DNA of 34,762 bases from Mesoaciditoga sp. (GTDB lineage: Bacteria > Thermotogota > Thermotogae > Mesoaciditogales > Mesoaciditogaceae), in contig PNIW01000091.1 in assembly GCA_002878315.1 (NCBI GenBank), positions 1 through 34,762 on the forward strand, written 5' to 3'. Under the pieces are notes generated by a model, which did not search any database, was not told the DNA's origin, and saw only the letters and a program-made list of their open reading frames with translations. Numbering within the stretch: position 1 is the stretch's first letter; each line of letters begins with the position of its first letter. A program made the translations under genes and the position numbers. Of the stretch, positions 15,809 to 23,179 are shown piece after piece.

Positions 15809-16672
15809 TCAAGTCGACCTCAATCTTGGATTGAATGCCTCATCCATCGCCATGTTTATGAAATAAAGAGAGGCAACCATAAAGGTTATAACGATGCCGG
15901 GCGGGATCATCCACCACCAGTATCCCAAAATCAAAGCATTCCACAAAACCGAGTCCTGCAGCATTCCTCCTAAGGAAACTGAATTTGTAGGACCTAATCC
16001 TATAAAAGAAAGTCCGACGATTGCCAAAATCGATCCACCGAATTGAAGTATAAAAACCATAAAAACGTAAGAAAGCATGTTGGGCGCTATGTCTTCCGCT
16101 ATTATCTTTAGGGTACCGGCACCGGATATCTTTGAAAGACTCACAAATTCTCTCGATTTCAAAGAAAGAGTCTGGGCTCTCACGGCTCTTGCAACCCATG
16201 GCCATCCTGTCAGACCTATTATCAAACTTTCAAGCACAACGCTTCTCGAATTTAAAAAGGAAGCAATTATGACTAACAATGCTATCGTTGGAATAACAAG
16301 CAATATGTTGGTAAACATCATAAGCACTTCATCTAAGAAACCTCCCTTATATCCTGAAAAAAAGCCTATCAAAAGGCCTATTATCGTTGCCACGCCACCT
16401 CCTATAAGCCCTACAAGCCACGTGCCATCTAACGCGACAATGAGTTGAGAATAAAGATCGTATCCAAAAGGATTCGTACCGAGCGGATGTTCGAGTGAAG
16501 GAGGCGAACCCTGAACACCCGCGTATTCGTAGGGCTTGTAGTGGATGAAGAAAGGACCCACGATCGAAAGTAAGATGAAGAAAAGCAGGATGGATATTCC
16601 TATTTTGAATTTGCTGTTTGTCAAAAAGAAGTACAACACATCCCACTTTTTCAGTCTATCAGATAATTTCAT
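15809..16672 (-). CDS. ABC transporter permease (DppC/OppC-type)
   Basis: This 287-residue inner-membrane protein has the DppC layout: a cytoplasmic N-terminus, a first membrane helix near residues 20-45, a periplasmic segment with HPLGTNPFGYDLYSQL, and then about five helices. The cytoplasmic coupling (EAA) loop reads about VRAQTLSLKSREFVSLSKISGAG. It forms the translocation channel with the DppB-type partner. I prefer the ATG at 16672 because AAGGA is eight bases upstream; the ATG at 16681 would touch that site. It lies between the permease and ATPase genes with almost no spacing. Confidence 0.92.
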   Translation of the reverse strand: MKLSDRLKKWDVLYFFLTNSKFKIGISILLFFILLSIVGPFFIHYKPYEYAGVQGSPPSLEHPLGTNPFGYDLYSQLIVALDGTWLVGLIGGGVATIIGLLIGFFSGYKGGFLDEVLMMFTNILLVIPTIALLVIIASFLNSRSVVLESLIIGLTGWPWVARAVRAQTLSLKSREFVSLSKISGAGTLKIIAEDIAPNMLSYVFMVFILQFGGSILAIVGLSFIGLGPTNSVSLGGMLQDSVLWNALILGYWWWMIPPGIVITFMVASLYFINMAMDEAFNPRLRST

Positions 16673-16677
16673 GACAT

Positions 16678-17688
16678 TCATCCTTCCGTGTAAGCGATTT
16701 TAACTCTCGGATCTATGAACATATAAAGGATATCTATGATGAAATTGGCAAGCAAAACACCTGCTATTATGAAGAGAAAACAACCTTGAATCAATGGGTA
16801 GTCCTTGTTCATGATTCCCTCAAAAAGTATGTATCCAATACCGGGGTAAGAAAAGACGATTTCCGTCGTTATCGCACCTGCGACTATAGTTCCAAGTTGG
16901 AGCGCGAGTCCGGTTATCTGTGGAAGAATAGCGTTTCTGTAAGAGTATTTCCTTATCAGTCTTTGAGATGCGCCCAAAGATCCCATGTATCTCGAATAAT
17001 TAGATTCAAGTTCGTATATGATCATGTTTCTCATGCCTATTGCCCATCCGCCGAGCGAGACTATAAAAAGTGATAAAAATGGAAGAATCCAGTGCTTTAA
17101 ATAATCAAAGATAAATGCGAATGTGAACGATGGCGTCATGGAATAACTAAAAGCCCCCGACATCGGTAATACGCGAAGTAGAGTCCCGAAGATCCATACA
17201 AGCAAGATTCCAAGCCAAAAATAAGGAACGGAGGTAAGTATGTAGAAGGTAGGAAGCAAAATATTGTCTGCTTTTTTGCTTCTGGCAGCCCATGCGCCAA
17301 TTCTATTTCCAACCCAGAAACTCAGCAAAATAGACGGAAGTAAAAACAAAATGTCGTATGGAACCGCAGAAAGTATTATATTTATAACAGGCTCGGGATA
17401 AAGATACATGCTTATACCGAGATTCCCCGTTAAAAGATTTCTCCAAAAGAGTGCGTATTGTTCCCACCATGGAATGTTAAGTTGAAAAGCCTGCATGAAA
17501 TAATCAAACATCTGTTTCGTCAGCACAGATGCCTGAGCCGCAGAACCGCTTGAAGCCTGAGCAAATCTTGAGACTATAAGACTTACGGGATTTCCAGGCA
17601 TCAAACGCGGTATCGCCCAGTCAAGACTTGCGGCTATGAAAAAAGTTATAAGGTAAATTATTATCTTCCTTGTAAGATACTTTCTCAT
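16678..17688 (-). CDS. ABC transporter permease (DppB/OppB-type)
   Basis: This 336-residue inner-membrane protein has an N-terminal membrane helix (IIIYLITFFIAASLDW), the family segment PRLMPGNPVSLIVSRF, and five further hydrophobic segments. The EAA coupling loop is around NYSRYMGSLGASQRLIRKYSYRNAILPQ. It is one of two channel subunits for the sugar or peptide taken up by the locus. I chose the ATG at 17688 because GGAGGT lies just upstream; an earlier in-frame TTG at 17700 is unlikely. A perfect 10-bp stem-loop separates it from the solute-binding-protein gene. Confidence 0.92.
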   Translation of the reverse strand: MRKYLTRKIIIYLITFFIAASLDWAIPRLMPGNPVSLIVSRFAQASSGSAAQASVLTKQMFDYFMQAFQLNIPWWEQYALFWRNLLTGNLGISMYLYPEPVINIILSAVPYDILFLLPSILLSFWVGNRIGAWAARSKKADNILLPTFYILTSVPYFWLGILLVWIFGTLLRVLPMSGAFSYSMTPSFTFAFIFDYLKHWILPFLSLFIVSLGGWAIGMRNMIIYELESNYSRYMGSLGASQRLIRKYSYRNAILPQITGLALQLGTIVAGAITTEIVFSYPGIGYILFEGIMNKDYPLIQGCFLFIIAGVLLANFIIDILYMFIDPRVKIAYTEG

Positions 17689-17704
17689 CTTTACCTCCAA
17701 AAGG

Positions 17705-17728
17705 TCCCTCTCTCAAAAGAGAGAGGGA
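17705..17728 (-). promoter_or_regulatory. intercistronic stem-loop between solute-binding-protein and permease genes
   Basis: TCCCTCTCTC (17705-17714), loop AAAA, GAGAGAGGGA (17719-17728) form a perfect 10-bp stem. On the minus strand it is followed by CCTTTTGG and then the permease Shine-Dalgarno sequence, so there is no strong T-tract. Such hairpins after a binding-protein gene commonly stabilise its mRNA or partially terminate transcription, giving more binding protein than permease. Confidence 0.75.
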
Positions 17729-17735
17729 AATAACT

Positions 17736-19406
17736 TTATTTTGCTGGTTTTATTCCCGTGTACAGATACAAAGAAGCCGTTGTAACGGCATTATTGGTCC
17801 ATGTCGACGGAAATGCGTAAGGATTTTTAGCATTCGGGAAATTCGTCCAGACAGATTGATTGGCGAGATACCACATACCGTTGTACCACAAAGGTATAAC
17901 AGGCATATTTTTCAAGAAGATCTGCTCGATTTCTGAATACAGAGGTTGAAGTGCATTAACATCGTCAAGAGGTATAGAAGATATTTTGTTCAACAGATTA
18001 ACAACTTCAGGATTTGAATATCTTTCGAAATTTCCGTTGTACATGTACTGTTCAACCGGATATCCAAACAACCAGTACAGATATGTGTAAGGCGTCATAG
18101 AAATGCCTGATCCAAAGTTGTTTATTGCCATCGTGTAATTGCCACTTGTAAAGTTATTCCAGTAAGTTGTGAAATCCGGAAAATCGGCCGTCACATTGAG
18201 CCCAATTTTTTGAAGATCTTCCGCAACTATTCTTTCGGCAGCCATCCAGTCTGTCCAACCGTATGGGCATATTATAGAAAGTTTAAGCGGCTTGCCATTT
18301 GGCATCGTTCTCCAGCCATCAGGCCCTTTTTTGTATCCGAGTTGATCCAGTATCTGTACGGCTTTGGCAGGATCATAGGTATAACCGTACTGAGAAACAA
18401 CGTTTTTATCTTCAAATTGCATCCAGGATTCGATCGGAAGGAAACCGAGAGGATCAACGTAATTTGGCACCTGCCCGGCGTAAACTCTCTGTGTCAAATC
18501 CGAAGTTGGTCCTATAGCGTAAGCAAGCGCTCTCCTGAATTGGGGATCATTCAAAGGTGCAACGGAATTGTTCAGGAAAAGTAATGCGGTGTTGGAAGAG
18601 AGCATGTAAGGAGGTTTATCATTCCACGCTACAAGATCGTAAGGTTTTATGAGAGATTCGATTCCAGGAAGGTAGAAGTTGGAAATATCAAGTTGACCTT
18701 GCAAAAGAAGGCCAAGGGCAACATTGTTAGAAGAAACTGCCAGTTCTGCAAGGTATTTCGGAGCCGGCTTTCCAAAAACATCATTTCCCCACCAGTTATC
18801 ATTCCTCTCAAGAACTATTTCCTGTGGATTATAGGTCAAAAATTTGTATGGTCCGCAACCAACGGGATTGGTAAGGTTGGCATAGGAGAATATGTCGCTT
18901 GTCGCCATTTTTGACCAGATATGCTCGGGTACTATGTAAGATCCGTAAAGCGCTCCATAAAAATTAGGATAGTTTGGCTGTGAAAATACAAATTCAACGG
19001 TGTAGTCATTTATAACATTGACTGCCTTCAGAGAAGGCACGGCAACGAGTTGATTCACCGTAAAAGGAAGTTCGAACGTGTATTTCACATCATAAGCGGT
19101 GACAGGTTGTCCATCTGTCCAGTACGCATTTTGCCTTAATTTGACAACGTAAGTTGTGTTGCTCGTCCATGTACCGCTTTCCGCAAGGTACGGAATCATC
19201 TGATTTGTCAGAGGATTATACATGAAAAGCGTTGGATACACAAGATCTACACCCCATCCATGATTTGGATTGAGAGGATTAAAGTTTGTCAAAGGCCCCC
19301 ACATTGAACCACCAAAGTAAAGTGTCTCGTTTCTCGGAAGGGTTAATGCCATCGCCACAGAAGCGACCATCAAAGCAACGACCGCCGCTAAAACGATCTT
19401 CTTCAC
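17736..19406 (-). CDS. ABC transporter solute-binding protein, family 5 (peptide/oligosaccharide type)
   Basis: This 556-residue exported protein begins with a signal peptide (KKIVLAAVVALMVASVAMA) with no lipobox cysteine. A family 5 extracellular binding-protein fold follows, including LRQNAYWTDGQPVTAYDVKYTFELP and the NPVGCGPYKFLTYNPQEIVLERNDNWWG signature region (about 190-220). It captures the substrate outside the membrane and delivers it to the permease pair. In Thermotoga, members of this family bind beta-linked oligosaccharides, and the GH1/GH2 genes downstream fit that role; peptide binding cannot be excluded. I chose the GTG at 19406 because AGGAGG lies eight bases upstream; the GTG at 19415 overlaps the ribosome-binding site. 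It is the first gene of the operon, directly behind a promoter with a palindromic operator. Confidence 0.92.
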   Translation of the reverse strand: MKKIVLAAVVALMVASVAMALTLPRNETLYFGGSMWGPLTNFNPLNPNHGWGVDLVYPTLFMYNPLTNQMIPYLAESGTWTSNTTYVVKLRQNAYWTDGQPVTAYDVKYTFELPFTVNQLVAVPSLKAVNVINDYTVEFVFSQPNYPNFYGALYGSYIVPEHIWSKMATSDIFSYANLTNPVGCGPYKFLTYNPQEIVLERNDNWWGNDVFGKPAPKYLAELAVSSNNVALGLLLQGQLDISNFYLPGIESLIKPYDLVAWNDKPPYMLSSNTALLFLNNSVAPLNDPQFRRALAYAIGPTSDLTQRVYAGQVPNYVDPLGFLPIESWMQFEDKNVVSQYGYTYDPAKAVQILDQLGYKKGPDGWRTMPNGKPLKLSIICPYGWTDWMAAERIVAEDLQKIGLNVTADFPDFTTYWNNFTSGNYTMAINNFGSGISMTPYTYLYWLFGYPVEQYMYNGNFERYSNPEVVNLLNKISSIPLDDVNALQPLYSEIEQIFLKNMPVIPLWYNGMWYLANQSVWTNFPNAKNPYAFPSTWTNNAVTTASLYLYTGIKPAK

Positions 19407-19440
19407 ACCTAACACCTCCTAATTTTAAGATCACAAAAAG

Positions 19441-19470
19441 TTTATCATGAAAAAGTTTTCATAAAAACAA
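19441..19470 (-). promoter_or_regulatory. promoter of the sugar operon with palindromic (LacI-type) operator in the spacer
   Basis: On the minus strand TTGTTT (19465-19470) and TGATAA (19442-19447) are 17 bp apart. ATGAAAAAGTTTTCAT at 19447-19462 is a palindrome with 7-bp arms and two central bases that fills the spacer. A repressor bound there would block polymerase. The LacI-family gene in the operon is the obvious candidate regulator. Confidence 0.55.
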
Positions 19471-19604
19471 TCTATTTCCTTCTAAAAAATTCAAATTTAT
19501 AGAATATTATGGATATGAAATCAATTTCTCGAAATATCATATTATGTCTTATTTTGATGTAATAAAATGATAAACATAACTAAACTTTTCTTGCTATTTC
19601 ACAG

Positions 19605-19735
19605 TTTCACGTAACACGCGGCACGTAGAACTGACAATTTTCAATTGACAATTGTCAATTTAACAGACTTTCACTCTTTGCTCACTACCATTCACTGATT
19701 GAGGCATTACGCCTTCCACTTACGGCAAATGACTA
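19605..19735. repeat. intergenic dispersed repeat, copy 4, with 18-bp perfect palindrome
   Basis: The copy occupies the middle of the 379-bp gap between the divergent sugar operon and ispG. It contains cacgtaacacgcggcacgt, then AATTGACAATTGTCAATT (19643-19660, a perfect 18-bp palindrome), then a stretch matching copy 2 in reverse complement (19650-19683). The remainder of the gap, 19471-19604, is AT-rich with no gene or further motif that I could support. Confidence 0.75.
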
Positions 19736-19736
19736 T

Positions 19737-19766
19737 TCGACTTTTAAGGTAAGTTTGGTATATTAT
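19737..19766 (+). promoter_or_regulatory. candidate ispG promoter
   Basis: TCGACT (19737-19742) and TATTAT (19761-19766) are 18 bp apart, just downstream of repeat copy 4. Transcription would start about 13 bases before the ATG, leaving GGAG (19774-19777) as the ribosome-binding site. Confidence 0.4.
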
Positions 19767-19785
19767 ATTCATCGGAGATGATCGG

Positions 19786-20853
19786 ATGACCAAAGTTGTT
19801 AGAATAGGGAATGTAATGATTGGCGGTGGAAATCCAGTAGCGGTTCAATCGATGACGAACACTGACACAAAAGATGTTGAAAAAACAATTGAACAAATAG
19901 AAAATCTTCAAAAAGCGGGATGTCAGATAGTAAGACTAAGCGTTTACGATAACGAGTGCGTGGAGGCCTTAAAGAAAATAAAATCGCGCGTAAGTATTCC
20001 TCTGGTTGCAGATATACATTTTGATTACAAGCTCGCAATAGAATCTATTCTTGCCGGAGCAGATAAGATAAGGATAAATCCCGGCAATATAGGTGCAAAA
20101 TGGAAGGTCGAAGAGGTTGCAAAGGTTGCAATGGCGCACGGAATACCGATAAGGGTGGGATCTAACGAAGGTTCAATGGATGAATCTTACGTAAAAAAGT
20201 TCAAAAGTATATCGGAGGCGCTTGTCTACAGTGCTCTCGACGAGGTAAATATACTCGAATCAGTGGGATTTAACGACATAGTCGTGGCCGTAAAATCCTC
20301 CGATCCGGTTGAAACCGTACAGGCAAATGAGATGATCTCAAAAATGACTCAATATCCGCTCCACATAGGCGTGACAGAGGCCGGCATCTACGAAGACGCA
20401 GTTGTCAGGTCTGCCTTTGCTCTTGGTCATTTGCTCTACGAAGGCATCGGAGACACTATAAGGGTCTCAATAGCCGGAGACCCTGTTAGAGAGATTGGAG
20501 TGGCCTATTCAATTCTTCAAAGCGTCAAAAGGTTTGAAGGACCCGAGATCGTCGCATGCCCGACATGCGCCCGTACCGAAATAAATGTTGAGGAACTGGC
20601 GACGGCGGTAAGAAAGGAACTTATCGGCGTCAAAGGAAAGGTGAAGGTCGCGGTTATGGGATGCGTTGTAAATGGAATTGGCGAGGCAAAGGGGGCAGAT
20701 GTGGCCGTTTTTGGTACCAAAAGTGAAGGTGTTATTTATTTTCATGGTAAAATCTTTTCAAAGGTCGGCAGAGATGAGATACTTCCAACCCTAAAAAAAC
20801 TCGTTGAAGATCATTTGAAAGGAGAAAAAGATGAAATTAATAAGATCTGTTAA
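19786..20853 (+). CDS. ispG: 4-hydroxy-3-methylbut-2-en-1-yl diphosphate synthase (MEP pathway)
   Basis: This 355-residue enzyme converts methylerythritol cyclodiphosphate to HMBPP in isoprenoid synthesis using a [4Fe-4S] cluster. It has the TIM-barrel N-terminal domain ([31 protein letters not shown]) and the C-terminal reductase-like domain. The cluster ligands are C258-x2-C261 (ACPTCART), C293 (MGCVVNG) and E300, the pattern of IspG/GcpE. The length is normal for the short bacterial form. The 3' end overlaps panC by 23 bp, so the two are co-expressed. The reductant would be a ferredoxin or flavodoxin, in keeping with an anaerobe. Confidence 0.96.
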   Translation: MTKVVRIGNVMIGGGNPVAVQSMTNTDTKDVEKTIEQIENLQKAGCQIVRLSVYDNECVEALKKIKSRVSIPLVADIHFDYKLAIESILAGADKIRINPGNIGAKWKVEEVAKVAMAHGIPIRVGSNEGSMDESYVKKFKSISEALVYSALDEVNILESVGFNDIVVAVKSSDPVETVQANEMISKMTQYPLHIGVTEAGIYEDAVVRSAFALGHLLYEGIGDTIRVSIAGDPVREIGVAYSILQSVKRFEGPEIVACPTCARTEINVEELATAVRKELIGVKGKVKVAVMGCVVNGIGEAKGADVAVFGTKSEGVIYFHGKIFSKVGRDEILPTLKKLVEDHLKGEKDEINKIC

Positions 20854-21682
20854 TGAGATGATCTCCATAGCCGGTGGATATAAAGACAAAACGGTTGGTT
20901 TTGTACCAACTATGGGCGCCCTACACGCAGGACACCTTTCTCTTGTAAGAAAGGCCAAAGAAGAAAATGAGATCGTTGTCGTGAGTATTTTTGTAAATCC
21001 CAAACAGTTCGGACCCAACGAGGATTTCAACGCCTATCCGAGGGTGCTCGAAAAAGATCAAAATTTACTCGAAAAAGAAAATGTGGATTACCTTTTTACC
21101 CCATCAGTTGAAGAAATGTACCCTGAGGGTTTTTCAACATCTATCCATGTCGCAAACCTTACAGATTACCTTTGCGGTTATTACAGGCCTGGCCATTTTG
21201 ACGGCGTTGTTCTCGTGGTTAACAAACTCTTCAACATAGTAAGACCGAAGAAGGCATACTTTGGGCAGAAAGATGCCCAGCAATTCAGGGTTTTAAGAAG
21301 AATGGTAGAAGATCTGAATATGGGAATCGAAATGATCGAGATGCCGATTGTTAGAGAAAGCGATGGCCTTGCTATGAGTTCAAGAAACGCGTATCTTTCT
21401 GTCGAAGAAAGAAAAAAAGCCCCGATTTTGCACGAAGCAATAAAGTATGCGGCAGATCAGGTAAGGAACGGAAGAAGAGATGCCTTCAAAATAAAGCGTG
21501 AAGCGATCCAGATAATAAGAAAGTATCCAGAAATAAAGATACAATATTTCGAAATTGTGGACGAAAAAAGCCTTGTACCGGTCTCTAAAATTTCTTCGAA
21601 AGTTATTGTCGCCGCCGCGATCTTCATAGGAAAGACAAGGCTTATAGACAATGAAATCGTAAATATAGGAGACAAAATATGA
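20831..21682 (+). CDS. panC: pantothenate synthetase (pantoate-beta-alanine ligase)
   Basis: This 283-residue enzyme joins pantoate and beta-alanine with ATP in coenzyme A synthesis. The HIGH-like motif HAGH is at 32-35 within [16 protein letters not shown]. The substrate region [19 protein letters not shown] and the KMSKS-like loop [13 protein letters not shown] are intact. The length is normal. GGAG lies before the ATG, inside the ispG coding sequence, and the gene overlaps ispG by 23 bp and the DegV-family gene by 4 bp. No other pantothenate gene is visible nearby. Confidence 0.97.
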   Translation: MKLIRSVNEMISIAGGYKDKTVGFVPTMGALHAGHLSLVRKAKEENEIVVVSIFVNPKQFGPNEDFNAYPRVLEKDQNLLEKENVDYLFTPSVEEMYPEGFSTSIHVANLTDYLCGYYRPGHFDGVVLVVNKLFNIVRPKKAYFGQKDAQQFRVLRRMVEDLNMGIEMIEMPIVRESDGLAMSSRNAYLSVEERKKAPILHEAIKYAADQVRNGRRDAFKIKREAIQIIRKYPEIKIQYFEIVDEKSLVPVSKISSKVIVAAAIFIGKTRLIDNEIVNIGDKI

Positions 21683-22482
21683 AAATAAAGGTTATAACAG
21701 ATTCTTCCTGCGATCTGCCTGTAGAATGGTTCAAAGAAAATGACGTCGAAATTGTTAATCTAAAAATATACATCAATGGAGAATTGAAAAATATTTCAAC
21801 AAATGAACTCATAAAGGAATGGAAGATGGGGGAAAAGATAACCACCTCTCAGCCAGCACCAAATGAGTTTGAAAAAATATACGAAGATTTCCTAAAGGAT
21901 TATGATGGAATTCTCTCTGTCCATCTTTCTTCCAAATTGAGCGGAACCTTTGGCAGCGCAGCCGTCGCGGCAAGAAAATTTCCACAAAAGGTCGAGGTAA
22001 TAGATTCTCTAACAACGACTTCAGCCTTAGGTGCCATGGTTGCAAAGGCTGTAGAACTTTCAAAAACTGAGGATCTGAAAACTTGCGCGGAAAAGTTGAG
22101 AAAATATGCTCAAAACGTTAAGACCATTTTCGGAGTTCAAACGGTTGAAAATTTAGTAAAGGGAGGAAGGGCTCATCTTATAGCCGGAAAACTCGTGACA
22201 CTGCTTAACGTCAAACCAGTCTTAAAAGGAGAAGACGGAGAGATAAAGTTGCACAAAATAGTGTTGGGATTTCAAAGAGTGCTTAGAGAAATCGTCAATT
22301 ACGTTGAATCACACGAAGTTGTCGATAGAAAGGTCTACATCGCCCATGTTAACGCAAAAGAAGGTGTGGAGTACCTGCTTTCAAAGTTCAAGGATAAATA
22401 CATATGCACCGTTGCCGAAGTAGATCCGGCTATAGCGCTCAACGCCGGAGAAGGATCGGTACTTGTGGGATTTCTTGTTTAA
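21679..22482 (+). CDS. DegV-family fatty-acid-binding protein
   Basis: This 267-residue protein of the DegV family has the N-terminal motif TDSSCDLP (7-14), followed by [15 protein letters not shown] and [11 protein letters not shown]. The conserved segments [14 protein letters not shown] and [10 protein letters not shown] follow. Family members bind a single fatty acid in a deep pocket; in Firmicutes the equivalent FakB proteins present it to the kinase FakA. No fakA-like gene is in the window, so the physiological partner is unknown. The gene starts with an ATGA overlap to panC and has AGGAG upstream. Confidence 0.9.
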   Translation: MKIKVITDSSCDLPVEWFKENDVEIVNLKIYINGELKNISTNELIKEWKMGEKITTSQPAPNEFEKIYEDFLKDYDGILSVHLSSKLSGTFGSAAVAARKFPQKVEVIDSLTTTSALGAMVAKAVELSKTEDLKTCAEKLRKYAQNVKTIFGVQTVENLVKGGRAHLIAGKLVTLLNVKPVLKGEDGEIKLHKIVLGFQRVLREIVNYVESHEVVDRKVYIAHVNAKEGVEYLLSKFKDKYICTVAEVDPAIALNAGEGSVLVGFLV

Positions 22483-22503
22483 TGTATTCCAATGTAGTAT
22501 AAT
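22475..22503 (+). promoter_or_regulatory. promoter for the CPBP-protease gene, probably leaderless
   Basis: TTGTTT (22475-22480, at the DegV-family stop codon) and a perfect TATAAT (22498-22503) are 17 bp apart. The expected transcription start, about 7 bases downstream, coincides with the GTG start codon at 22510. Confidence 0.6.
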
Positions 22504-22509
22504 TTATTT

Positions 22510-23163
22510 GTGAGGGACAATGAAGAGATAAGATACGTTGATTTGGATGATTTACTTTTTATCTTAGCCTTAGATTTTCCGGTAATCCTTTTGGCTGTGA
22601 TTCTTAAATACTTCGGTCTGAATTCCGATTCTATCAACGCTTTTCTGCTTATACCACTCTCCGTAATTACCATATGGGGCTTTCATTTATCTTTGAAGAA
22701 AAAAGATCACGGTATAGGTTTGTGGTTTAGAATCTCGTCCTTTGGTCCGGATTTGATATGGAGCATTATCACCTTTCCGGCAATTTTTGGCGTATACATT
22801 TTAATGAATTTTATGACCTCATTTATATGGGGAAGAAATGACGCAAATGTAATTCTAATGAACCCCAATGAGATTATAGCCGTCATATCATTGGGACTGT
22901 TCTTTCCGGTGATGGAAGAGGTAATTTTTAGAGGTGCCATTTATGAATACATAAAAAGGTTTTATTCTCCAGAATTTTCGATGGTTCTTACTTCTATAGC
23001 GTTTGCAGTCGTGCATCCTTTCGAACAATGGATGAAAATATTTGTTTTTGGAATGCTTTTAAATTTGTTATACTATAAGAGAGGAACCCTGACGGTAAGT
23101 TCGACTGTACATGTGATGATCAACTTGATTTACATCTCGTTCTTCTACTTACCAAGGGGTTGA
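22510..23163 (+). CDS. CPBP-family intramembrane metalloprotease (CAAX/Abi type)
   Basis: This 217-residue membrane protein has about six hydrophobic segments and the CPBP motifs. These are EExxxR at E136-E137-V-I-F-R141, then FxxxH in IAFAVVHPFEQW, and a third motif in VHVMINLIY. The family cleaves CAAX-type or other membrane substrates or acts in self-immunity; the target here is unknown. The only usable start is GTG at 22510. It has no Shine-Dalgarno sequence and sits at the expected transcription start of a strong promoter, which suggests a leaderless mRNA. The clpC gene follows 16 bp downstream, so this promoter may also serve the clpC-radA-disA run. Confidence 0.85.
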   Translation: MRDNEEIRYVDLDDLLFILALDFPVILLAVILKYFGLNSDSINAFLLIPLSVITIWGFHLSLKKKDHGIGLWFRISSFGPDLIWSIITFPAIFGVYILMNFMTSFIWGRNDANVILMNPNEIIAVISLGLFFPVMEEVIFRGAIYEYIKRFYSPEFSMVLTSIAFAVVHPFEQWMKIFVFGMLLNLLYYKRGTLTVSSTVHVMINLIYISFFYLPRG

Positions 23164-23179
23164 AAGAGGGTGATTTTAT

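Noticed and set aside
2095-19735. The dispersed repeats as a CRISPR array or insertion sequence.
   Set aside because: There is no regular repeat-spacer periodicity, no cas gene, no transposase and no terminal target duplication visible.
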